Source: Posidonia oceanica (Eukaryota; Streptophyta; Magnoliopsida; Alismatales; Posidoniaceae). From it: a stretch of 64,000 nucleotides of DNA. Of the stretch, positions 23,340 to 33,684 are shown piece after piece (the stretch's first letter is position 1; each line of letters begins with the position of its first letter). The position numbers were made by a program, and so were the translations under genes. Below the pieces are notes generated by a model. It worked only from the letters and a program-made list of their open reading frames with translations, searched no databases and had not been told where the DNA came from. The stretch is taken from contig JAZBRS010000035.1 in NCBI GenBank assembly GCA_037176725.1, positions 44,092,001 through 44,156,000 on the forward strand, written 5' to 3'.

Positions 23340-25671
23340 TGTGACCGTCTTCGGGGATCCCGGCGACCATATGGGGGGCAGATCGCTACCAAGAGCTTGC
23401 GTGCGTCCCCAATCATCGGTTCGAAGGGATCATGGAACAGGTGAATCCGAGGGTGGATGCTTGACTTGTGAAAACATCGAAATAAGAAAAAAGCAAAAAA
23501 TGAGGGGAAAACGGTAAAGAAAGGGGAGTCGCCACCTAGTCTATTAAATGCGGGAAGACGAGGAAAACCGGATAAGGAAACATAAGGAAAACATGCGATA
23601 CAATGCAAAGAAACATGAAATCTGACTCAAAAGGGTGCGACACAAGGTCACTGCGGTCCAAAGAGATGGGTAAGGACTCCTGTTGCGCATGGGGAAGGTA
23701 TTAGGCACCCCCATGCACCCAAGGAGCAGTCTTCCTGGGCCACTTCCGCTTTTGCATAGTCAATGTAGGTGAATCATGCCAATTAATGTATGCTTCAAGA
23801 AGCAAAATGCAAGGATGCAATGCTATGACATCTTGAGAACATGTAGGATGCTGATAAATGAAGGGGATGCATTTTAAAACATGAAAACCAGGCTCAGGTA
23901 CGCTACCAATGTTCTGGGACTTAAACTGGGCACTCGCGCCACTAAGGCGCGTTGGGGATTCCTGCTCAGTCATCGTGCTGGTAGTTCAAACGAACTCCTG
24001 ATAGTAATCATCATTGCTCTATGCATGCAATCAGAAATCAAAACATCGAAACCCACGCAAGGCGATGTAATTCAAGGTAAAACTTGGATGCAGGAATCAG
24101 CAGAGGATGACAATGGATGAGTAAACAGGGAAACAGGACCCTACTTACGGTGAAACTCTGGTTCAGGATGCATGCTTGCAGGTCACACCAGATACAGACA
24201 CCTTATACACGTGCCCAAAGGTAACGCGCATAAGATACGTGTGATCCTGTGGCTCACAGAACGCACTTCAAGAATTATAGAGAGACCACAAATCTCAAAG
24301 TACAAACACTTGGCATACAAGGCATAAAACCAAGCGAACAGATATTGGATGAACCGAAAGGAGATGCAAGACAGTCATAAAAGACTGCAAAAGTCAGAAA
24401 GCAAATCGATTGTGGAACTGTTCTGGTTCCAGGTTGTGCGCCAATAGGTCGCACTAGATATCGATGCTGTATAGACGCACCCAAAGGTAGCACCGTATAC
24501 TGGTGTCGAATCTTGCCGCTTGTCTTGTTCGCACCAGAAAATGCAGAATAGACCGCTACCTTGTTGCACAATTAAGCGAAATGCAAGAATGAAAGCTACG
24601 AAGTGATGATCACGAAGCTAAAGAAGATGATAATGCATCACAGGGAGCAAAACAACAACAAAATGCATGCATGCAACGGCCTCCCCACTCGACGGCAGTT
24701 CACGGGAAAGGAATGGGTCACCGGCCGCTGTTGCGGCCGGAGACTCAATCCAGCTCCACTGTGAGCCAAGGTCAGTGGTCGTGGAGGTCGAACGGGTCTT
24801 CTGGATGCAATGCGAAGGTAGAAAACACAGAAGAAAACAAAGCACGTCGGCGGGAGTAGAGTGGAAAATCGGAAAAACGACAATGAATAGTAGTAAAGCT
24901 AAAGAAACCTCAAAGCGTGTAACAGCTAATGCTACGCTAAGGGATGGAGGTGCTCACCTGTGAAGAGTCGGCGAGTGCTCTCAGTGGAAGGCGACGAACT
25001 CCGGAAGGCTAGGCTGCAGTGGGACTCCACAGGGATGCAAGGGCTCCAGTGGTCTCAAGGCAATCTCAAGGCAATTTTCAGTAGGGGCCTCACATGGAGG
25101 GACAAGGGTGTGTTTTATAGGGTGGCTTGGGGCTCGGATGTCATCGGTTGATCGACGTGGGAAATGCATGGTTTTGATTCAAAACCACATGGGATATGTT
25201 GGGAAATGGGCTTTGCATGGAGGTCTGGATCGTCCTGATGTAATGTGGTACACCATTAGATCGAGGTGGGCCAATGAGGTGAGTGGATCGAAGGTTCACC
25301 CAAGTGGAATGGCTAAAGAATCCTTCTATCCGTTTTAACTAAAACAAAGCATCGCGCCAACAATGCGTGCCTGCATAGCGCGCCGCTTATCTACGTTTGA
25401 GGTAGACGCTGGTTGATTCCATCTTCTATAGACGTCATGATTTGAAGCCGTTTAGAGACATAGAGTCTGTATCCAAAGACAGTAGCTGGATTTTGAGCTT
25501 ATTCCAGGGTGTGTTGGGCTATTGGTGGGCTTGGGCTTTGCAGTGTATTGGATGTGAGGTGGCTTTTGGGATGGTTTGTCAGGATCTGGAGTGGGGTTAG
25601 GTCCACTACAACCGAGCCTTCTCCTCCAAAAGCGTCTGCCGATGAATACCTGTAAAAATGGGGTGTCTACA
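23340..25671 (-). repeat. 5' LTR of element 1
   Basis: Direct repeat of 1,335-3,678. With a TATA box at about 25,115, U3 would be about 0.58 kb and R-U5 about 1.7 kb. It contains the conserved GGACTCCTGTTGCGC...CACCCCC block (about 23,669-23,713) and an internal PBS-like GAGTCGCCA (23,526-23,534). Confidence 0.95.
25107..25123 (-). promoter_or_regulatory. TATA box of the element 1 5' LTR
   Basis: The minus strand reads CCCTATAAAACACACCC, identical in the left LTR near 3,119-3,128. The start site would be about 30 bases further along the minus strand, near 25,085. Confidence 0.7.
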
Positions 25672-25676
25672 ACTGC
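25672..25676. other. Target site duplication of element 1, right copy
   Basis: ACTGC, identical to 1,330-1,334. Confidence 0.93.
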
Positions 25677-26829
25677 ACATGGTCGAGCCGCCTGTTTAAC
25701 CGGTGACCCACCTGGGCACCCCTATTGGCGACGACTTGGCTTGCAGTCCAAATGGTGAGCGAGCCACTAGCCTGCCGCTTTGCCGCCTCACTTATTTTGA
25801 TTTGCTTCTATGTCAATTTCGATGTTAGGCTTGTTGTCTGTGATTCCAATGTTGTTTTAGTCTTTAAATCCACACCACTTTTATGCTTCTTTCTTAGCGA
25901 TAATGGCTGCTAAGCGGGGAGCTTGTTCTGTGCCTCTGCCGCCGGCTCCACCAGCGACAAGCCCCGTCGCCTGGTTAACAGGCGACCATGCACTGAACCT
26001 GACAGTGCGCCCAGCTGCCTCCTTGTCGCTTTGCCATTTCTTTTTCCGACTTGTTTGCACATTGATCTTAATGCCGGACATGTTATCTATGTTTTCCAAG
26101 TTTTAGTTTTCAACTTCGCATTGTTTTTGCACCTTTCTCGTAGCAATGATCACTGTAGTCTGGGGAGTATGGTCCGCGCCTCTGCCACCGGCCTTATCGA
26201 TGACTAGTGCTATCACCTGCCGTACAGGCGACCACACATTAATCCAGGCAGTGTGCTTAGCTACCTTGGTCGTCACCTTTTGCTAGTTTCTTTTAGTGTT
26301 TATGATTTCAGTTTCGTCTCCCTTACTGTTTATCACCCCTTTACGACGCTTTGGTTTTCATCATTCATCTTCAAGCATGGTTTTTGCTATGCTTTGCATG
26401 GTTTGTAAAAGGCATGATGCATACCACCTTAGGCAAACATAAACCGGTATTTTACGCCAACATTTAGCCATACAAGAGCAGAAAGTCAAGAAAGACCGAT
26501 TCCTCGGGCGTGTCGGGGGTGCCTAACACCTTCCCCGCATGTAATAGGAGTCCTTACCCTTTCTTTGGACCCACCTTGACCACTTTTCCTTCATCCTTGG
26601 CATGAGTCATATATTTTTGCATAGCATTGCATTCATCTACATGTTTTCTATGCTTTTCCCTGGTTTTCCTCGTCTTTCTGATAATAGACTAGGTGGCGAC
26701 TCTGATTTGTCTTATCCTTTTGCTTTCCTTCTTCGCGTCGCTCCATCTGTGAAGACCTCTTCTCTTTTGGATCCCCTCCGGTCTGGATCCTTGGGATCAG
26801 GCATTCACACCTATATCTTTACTTCCACA
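25677..26829 (+). repeat. LTR 'E', right part, with LTR 3' end
   Basis: Continuation of 1-1,334. It has three tandem units with inverted repeats (25,687, 25,965, 26,215); the second contains GTCGCCTGGTTAACAGGCG, an almost complete palindrome. Then come the plus-oriented block GTGTCGGGGGTGCC...CCTTCCCCGC (26,509-26,545), ATAATAGACTAGGTGGCGAC (about 26,681-26,700) and a probable terminus TTCCACA at 26,829. No tRNA-Arg PBS follows, so this is best read as a 3' or solo LTR inserted just upstream of gene C. The end position is my estimate. Confidence 0.55.
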
Positions 26830-26895
26830 GTTCGTGGGAGTGCTCAGATCGCCTCCTTGGACCTCGTGGCCACCTCCTCTTCCATCTCTCTTGAA

Positions 26896-28350
26896 ATGGT
26901 AGGTTTCTTTGACTTTCTTGGGCTCCATGGTTGGCCAACCGTGCCCTAGCACTCAATGGTGGTGGGGGGTCCCTGTTGGTCTGGCGAGGCTACTGTCCAG
27001 CTTCCTCTTCCCCATTTTCTTTGCTTTTTGTGCTCTATTCTGACCTCTGTCTCTGATTTGTGTAGGGTTTCCCTACTCTGGTTACCCTGGTTCATTGTTC
27101 GGAGATGCTCCGCACGTGGATCAGAGATCTCAATGCCGGCGACCGCGAGAAGCTGTGGTTGTGGGGGATTTCCTCCCGGACACTGAATGTAGCTGAGGTG
27201 GAAGTCAATCGACACCTCTTGTGTGCCGCCATGAGGTTCTGGAAACCCTCGCTCCACGTTTTCCGCTTTGGCAAAGTGGAAATGACGCCCACACTGGTGG
27301 AGTTGAGTCGGATCTATGGCTTGCCACCACTGCTGGGGCCAGCTGTGTTCATGAGACGTGAGGGCTATGCGTCTATTCTGTGTCAGCTAACAGGCCTCAC
27401 TACTAGGGAGTGTGTAGAAAGACTGATCTGTACTAACGGGCCGGCACCTAGGCTTCGCCTGGAATACTTTGAGTAGATGATTCAGAGGCGTGCCACCTTA
27501 GGCGATGATTTGTGGCTCAGGGGGTTTATCACCTGCTTCTTGGGTGAACTGATCTTTAGCCACGGCCGTCTGATAGTTGCAATAGAGGTGGTCGAGATTG
27601 AGCTGGCCGTAGTAACTCAGTAGATTGATCTGACACCGGTGGTCTTAGCAGAGACCTTTTGTGGGCTAGACAGGATTTCACACCGCTGTCGCCACTTCCA
27701 CGGGTGCGCGGCTCTAGTTTAGGTAAACTGTCAACTGCAACTGCTTGATAGACTAATCTGCTTTATGTTCTACTGCCATTGACAGGTTCTTCTTCTGAGT
27801 CTAGCTGGCTTGCCATATGGGAGCAGTGGCTCTCCGCCCCCAGCATCCTGCTTTTGAAAGTTACTGTCGCTCTAGACGTGCTCAAACCATTGGGAGTGTC
27901 CAGGAAGAGTATGAAAATCTGGAGGGGTAGACAGAAGGTGCTATGATCTGGCAGATCCTCCCAGCTGCTACGGAACCATTCACTGTGTTCTTCAATGGAA
28001 GCAACACACAGCTGGTCATCTTGTCGGGATTTACTGGGGGTGTCATGTTTCATTCCATCCGGGTACTACGACAGTTCGGCTTTCACCAAGATGCATTCGT
28101 CGAGGGCCAGATGCCTGAGATCTTCTGGCTTTATCCACTCAGCTCTATAGTGATGACGGCGGAGCTAGCCTGTCTCACGCGAGGTGGAATCAGATCTATT
28201 GATATAACTATGGTGCCCGGCTCGGGCTGTACTGCTGGTTACATCAGCGAAGTGCAAAGGACTTGGACCATCAGTGAGGTCCCGCCTAGTTGTCCTCTGT
28301 TCAGCAATGCTGGGAGCTCCAAGAGGTCGTGGACTAGCTTGGATAAGTGA
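26896..28350 (+). pseudogene. DUF7745/PMD-like gene copy C, introns retained
   Basis: The ATG at 26,896-26,898 is followed by an intron (26,899-27,065, GTAGGT...GTAG), exon 2 at 27,066-27,722, an intron from 27,723 and exon 3 from about 27,799 to 28,350. Exon boundaries match element 1 exactly. Landmarks: GFPTLVTLVH, FWKPSLHVFRFGKVEMTPT, TPVVLAETF, LPAATEPFTVFF, HSIRVLRQFGF. Stops include 27,474, 27,620, 27,720 and 27,928. The second acceptor looks damaged: the aligned exon start follows CTTCTGA, and the nearest AG (27,785) would shift or lengthen the exon. Upstream, LTR E abuts the 5' UTR; downstream is the conserved block and then element B. It is probably a remnant of an older minus-strand relative of element 1. 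Confidence 0.68.
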
Positions 28351-28939
28351 AAGTAAAGTGTAGCATGTTCAATTAATCCTGCAACTTGTGCAAGTCCAAA
28401 CTGATGCTTGTAACTCGATTTCATTGAATATCAAGCTACCATGCTGTTGTGTATGCTTCCATATTGAACTCTGTATGTGGGGCTTGGTGCCTTCTTGATT
28501 CTATAAACAAAATGCAACCCCATCAAAAGCCAGCTGCTTTGCAAAATTCTCTGTTAAAAACACGAGAGCTTTACGCGAGAGCGATAAACAAGCAATTTTT
28601 CAAGGTTTTCCTCCCTTCTGGGTGGCACAAGGGGGTCAGACCTAGCCTCCTGACACAGTGTCAGTGATCCCTGAGCTGTAGGCAAGTTTGCTCTGCCTCC
28701 TGCCAAGGATTCTACCTCTGATATGTGGTCCACTAGCAATGTTTGGCCTGAAGTCTCTGTATCTTCTTCTGAAGTGGCTAGCTATCAGTGGCTCCTGACT
28801 GATGTTGGATCAGTGATGCATGTCTGGAATAGGAATGTCCTGTCCCTAGCCATACTGGCCTAGTGATATTCCATAGTGGGCAAGGAAGTGCCTTGGCTCA
28901 GAATCGAGTGGAAACCTTGCAGGGTTGGAGGGGAGATGT
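28351..28939 (+). other. 3' flank of gene C
   Basis: No conserved frame. It corresponds in position to the region after the element 1 copy. Confidence 0.4.
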
Positions 28940-29575
28940 TGAATGAATGCATGATTGATGCAAATGTTTTGTCGTCCTCAGTATATGGAATGCTTTCAAT
29001 GCCTACTATAGAGAAGGGAGTGGTCTCAAACCTCATCTGACTCTACCTGGACTCTTAGCTGTTGGTGGCACTCAGGAAAGGGTGATGGTCTGTTTGGTCG
29101 GTGGTAAGATGAGAATGGGTTTCATGCCAAATTCTCTCTAGGACCTACACCTACTCTTTTGATTTCCTTTTTCTTTTGCCCCCTCATAGGCGTGTAGACT
29201 CACTCTATCCTTGACTTGGAGGTAATGGATGCCTGGTCTGGTGTTTGGGAGTTATCACTGCTAAGAGGGGTGGCTAGTCCCTAGGGGAATGTAGGCTTCC
29301 CAGGCATGGGCTTTGACTCCTCTCCAAGATTGCTGAGGGAATAGGGCTACTTTGCTCGCTTCTAACTCTAGGGCTAGCTTCTATCTTCGTCTTCTATCTC
29401 CTTGATTTTTTGTGCCCATGTAGGTGGGTGTTCTTTTCATTTGGGCTTACACTCTCGCTCTCGCCCTAGCATTCTGTCTCCCTCTCGGGGTGTAGGTCCT
29501 AGGAGGGTTGAACATTTCGTCCTTTCTCATATTGGAGGTGGCTCCCTTACCAACTAAGACATCTAGGTAGGATCA
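28940..29575. repeat. Conserved noncoding block (copy in C)
   Basis: Similar to 12,830-13,475 in the same order and orientation after the DUF7745-like gene, ending CATCTAGGTAG near 29,573. It shows that C is a piece of an element organised like element 1, whose pol would lie to the right and is replaced in the window by element B. Confidence 0.65.
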
Positions 29576-29599
29576 GATGAAGCATGGTAGTGTGGATGT

Positions 29600-31161
29600 G
29601 GATTATGGGGGGTGTTTGGATGAAGATAACAATGCTTTCACGACATCGTTAACTTTGTTGTGATCGCCACTTATCAATGGGTGGACAAGGCACCTAGGGA
29701 GATGTAGATGATGTGGGTACTCGGCTCACGGGATCGACGGCAGGATGCCGTCCAGTGGCTTCCTCGTGTTACGTGAGTGTTTTCCTTTTCCTTCAAACCA
29801 AATAAAAATAAGAGATCTAGATAAGTTTGCGTGTAGTAAATGATAATAGAAAAAAAAATAGAGAATAATATGAACAAATGAATCTAATACAAACCGGGGG
29901 TTGTTCCCCGCATGCATATGCTATGGGTCCTATGTTAAGGAATGAAATAATGAAATAAAAAGATTGGAAGAAGATACTCCCTTCACCCTCGTGCTGTATG
30001 CAGTGGAGCGAGGAAGTGGAGGCACGGTCGGAGCTTCAGCTAGGCTCGAGATCTTGGGGATCTACATTCCTGGATTCAAGGTGGGGGCTAGGGTTTCTCT
30101 CTTGGAAGATGATCTCTCTCTTGGATGTGGATCCCAAACCCTAAAATCTTAAAATTTGCCTCCCCCCGAGCACTGACTCACGGAGCCTTTTTATAGGTTC
30201 ATGGGACACGGGTGGCTCAAAGCTAGGAAGGTTCTAGAAGTTTCTAGAAGAAAATAGATATTTAGGGTTAGTCGCCGCATAGGTAGGCGACTAGCACAAA
30301 TATCTCCTGAAAAGATCGTGGAAAATGCCAGGGAAACTCCACATGACCAGGTCAGTAGAGTCCACGTTAGCTAGTCGCCGCACATGGTGGCGCTTAACTA
30401 CTGCACTATTCCAGGCAACTAAAATATTTGTTTCTGATTTTTAGGAGATTCTAAGGGATTGGTTTCTGATTTTTAGGGATTGGATTAGCACATTAAAACA
30501 TGTTAAAATCAAGATATTTATTTGAAACCACCTAGGATTTTCTAGTTTGTTCTTTGATTATTTATTTTATATGATATATGTGTTATACCATATATTAAAT
30601 GCTAGAAAATCATATAAATATCAATAGTTTACGGAAAAATGTCATAATAGCTTATAAAATTCCCGTATATTATATTAATGCCCAGGATATTGATATTAAG
30701 CTGGAGAGAGTGAAATGGTGCTAGTCGCCTGTCTTAGAGGCGTCTACACAGTCCAATCGCCCCTCTGAAAGGTGCCTAGCTGAGTCGCTGCTTTGAGAGG
30801 CAACTAGCTAAGTCTTTTGTATTTTTGACCTTGTCTTTTAAGTTAATCGAGAGAAACATGATAAAAGCCCGAAAAACTTCAGAGATCTCATGAAATCATA
30901 AAATCATCCGCTTTATCTCAAATCTACCACAGATTTGAGTGGGATAAAGTGTGCTCAAGGTACCCGGACTTGCCACGAGTCTGAGTGCATTAGCTATGCC
31001 ACAGCTAACAACCTTATGTCAAGTAAAATCAAGCCTTGTTTTTAAGCAAATCATGAAAACTCCGGAAAAATATGTTATTAAGCCTTAATTATGTGATCTG
31101 GGTGCCTTAGAAGTTCCTATCCTCTATGAACTCTGGGAAATGTTAAAATAGGATATCTACA
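29600..31161 (-). repeat. 3' LTR of element B
   Basis: The right terminus is firm: the minus strand starts TGTAGATATCCTATTTTAAC at 31,161, like the other LTR starts here, with a PPT just outside. The left end is uncertain (29,595-29,660). Several short hairpins of the type TAGTCGCC...GGCGACTA occur (about 30,269, 30,372, 30,721, 30,755, 30,783). The partner LTR would lie beyond the nested insertions, outside the window. Confidence 0.7.
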
Positions 31162-31176
31162 GATGTCCCTCCTTGG
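31162..31176 (-). promoter_or_regulatory. Polypurine tract of element B
   Basis: AAGGAGGGACATC on the minus strand directly before the LTR start; same core as in element 1. Confidence 0.75.
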
Positions 31177-32940
31177 AGTTGATCTTGGAACAAGAACGGG
31201 TCCAAGGTAATAACAAATGTCCCATTGAGCATTTCCTGAAAAGGGGAGCTCCGTCTCAAACAATCCGCCACTAGAGATGAAAAAAGATAATAAAAAGGAA
31301 GAAGGGGTGAACTGACTCAGTGTCGGGAGATTGCCGAACGGCCGGGTGGTTCGATTAATTGTCATCATATTGAAGACTCAGGCATGGAGGGGTCAAGTTG
31401 GTGCTGTGTGTCGCAGTCGATGTCAAGACCAGGTCAACCATGTAGAGATATACTTCAACAGAGTAGAAGCTAAGGAGGAGATTGTGGGGCGTGACCCTTA
31501 CACGATCGAAAAGGAGTGCTCTTGTGGCATCTTGTTTGAGATTTTACTCGGATTGGAATTGATAGAAGGATTGATAGGAACTAGGTTGGCTCTAAGAGAA
31601 TCATATGTCCTAAGGGTTTCTAACACTCTTGAAGGTCATTTGGCTCCATCCGTGCTCCACTTCCAATGACATGAGAAAATGCATGGATGCATGATTCAAG
31701 CAGACAAATGCAAATGCAAATCAACATACGATGCAATGAATGGTCCATATGCTAGGTTAGGCCGGTGGAGTACGGTTGTTCCCAAACCATATGGACATAT
31801 GCAAAATGAATGAATGCAATTTGTTGTGGTCAAGTGTTTCCGTCATCGAGTGTGACCGATACTCTCGGGAAAGGACTGTCGTCCCACAACTCGATTTGGC
31901 AAATAAAGGAGTTCTATGATTAAAGAACCAGGTAAGGGAGTGAACCCTTCCTTTGCCAAATCGGGGTTTGCCTTTTAGTCAAAGTGGGTGTGCCTTTGCA
32001 CACTATATGAGCCCCATAGGCATGAGCTCATTATTTATGTTGTAAGCTTTATACCTGCACACTTAACAAGGATGTTAGTAATCACAGGTGAACCTTTCCC
32101 AGTTCCTAGGATGATTGACTAAGTTATACTTGTATAGGAGATAAAGTAATCCCTTAATCAACACTACTTGAGAACTAGGTGGAGGGAATTAGTCTTGGCC
32201 TCAGCAGAGAGATGGAAAATCGGAGCCTAGTAGACGCCGATTGTGAGTCATCCGTAGATGCTCTAAAGATTATTGCAGAAGTAATGTCTTTGTTGAGAAA
32301 ATGCACCCAAGCCGTGAGACACGCTTGAGTAGGATGCTATCTCCAAATCCGAGATGAATGATTGTTGCATCACCGGCCAGACTAATTCCAGTATTCCTAC
32401 TTACTAAGTTTTCACTTGTATGTAGGATGGATGGTGCTTCTTTTGGTTGGTTATCTTGGATTCTCTAATTTTTTGAATTTTGGGATTTTTTATTTTTTTT
32501 TGGTGTTTTTGGATTTTCTGATTTTTTTGTATTTTGGGTTTTTCTAATTTTTGATATTTTTTGGATTGATGAGTGTGGTTATAACCTTCTTACTTAAAGA
32601 CCTTGTAGTATTGCCTTGTATTATCTAGGGTGAGAGAACTTCCCTTCTAACATGCCTTGTCTTTTGGGAACTTAGGACTTTATACTAGCCTTAGTTTGAT
32701 TATTGTCTCCTTTATTTACTCAATCTTTGGACTTCTAGGATTTCCTGCCCCTTGCCTGTGAGTGAGGTAGGTGGAGGAGGTTTGAAGTACAGTAAGCTCT
32801 CGACTTTTGCTCAAGTTTGAGTTCCGCTTGCTTGTTTTGTGCCTTTTAATTTTTCTAGGATTCTTTTCTTAGTTTTTATGGACAGCTTTCTTTGCTGCCT
32901 TCTTTTCACACTTTGGACAACTCTTTGCTGACCTCTTTTA

Positions 32941-32972
<32 letters not shown>

Positions 32973-33684
32973 TCTTTTCTTGTTTTCTCACTTGGACAGC
33001 TTCTTTGCTGCCTTCTTTCCTCTCTTTATTTGGATAGCTTCTTTGCTGCCATCTTTTCCTAGTGCTTCATTTGGCGATCGGCTCATACCACTTAGCCTTT
33101 GCTCCAAGCTTGCCTTTCTCTGACCTCTCCGTGTAAGTGTATGTGCAGACAGGACAAGGTTGAGGTTAGCCTAGTTGCTCAATTCCTCTTCTGTTTGAGA
33201 CACAACTTTCTTTCCTTGGCTAGGTTTCAGTCTTTGGCTCCTTTCTTGATTTTGGCATGCTAATTAAGGGTGTATTGTATGTAACTCCCATGGATCTAAA
33301 GATGCCTTTAGGTTGTCACAACCAGTGGTTGGACCTTCCCTGGGTGTCACGGTTTCTGCTTAGGAAACCTTAGATAATATTTTGGCAATTTTGCTTAGTA
33401 CTCTAAATTGTTGGGTATAGTCCACACTCATCAATCAATTTTATTATTTATTTTTATTACTTATAGTCTAACTTAACATTAGAGACAAATAAAGACAAAT
33501 AAAGGAAAACAAAGTACGGAATGGAAAAAGTCTTATTTACAAGTTTTAATTGAATTAACCACTGCCCTCAGTCGGGTTCAGTGGAACTTCGCACCTCCCT
33601 TCCCAGATGAGGGGGCTTACCTAAGGGGTGACTGCGGAAGTCTGCGCCTGGCGTGTAGTAGTTAGGTGCTTGTGGCGCATATCC
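31177..33684 (-). other. Element B interior without pol
   Basis: Between PPT and gag I find no protease, RT, RNase H or integrase motif in any frame. The stretch is A/T-rich with a T/C tract near 32,940-33,060 and a short open frame (31,331-31,669, plus) without recognised domain. Element B therefore looks like a gag-only, pol-lacking derivative. Confidence 0.6.

Larger units (their letters stand above)
1335..25671 (-). mobile_element. Element 1: complete 24.3-kb Tat-type Ty3/gypsy retrotransposon with two captured antisense genes
   Basis: Two direct repeats (1,335-3,678 and 23,340-25,671) with TG...CA ends are flanked by the 5-bp duplication ACTGC. On the minus strand the order is LTR, PBS, leader, gag, protease, linker, RT-RNase H, aRNase H, integrase, conserved block, then two plus-strand plant genes, a minisatellite, hairpins, PPT and LTR. 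The second RNase H of archaeal type, the absence of a visible chromodomain and the great length place it in the Tat clade (Ogre/Retand relatives). The LTRs are close: about 180 bases compared by eye (from 3,421 and 25,421) show two differences, other parts show more, so the insertion looks fairly young. It carries several nonsense codons and at least one frameshift, so this copy is probably not autonomous. Confidence 0.95.

Noticed and set aside
26694..26702. PBS of an element beginning in LTR E
   Set aside because: TGGCGACTC here is followed by TGATTTG instead of the tRNA-Arg match, and the same motif lies inside the other LTRs well before their real PBS.
31331..31669. 112-codon plus-strand frame in element B
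   Set aside because: No recognised domain and no second copy to support it; noncoding interior of a gag-only element is simpler.
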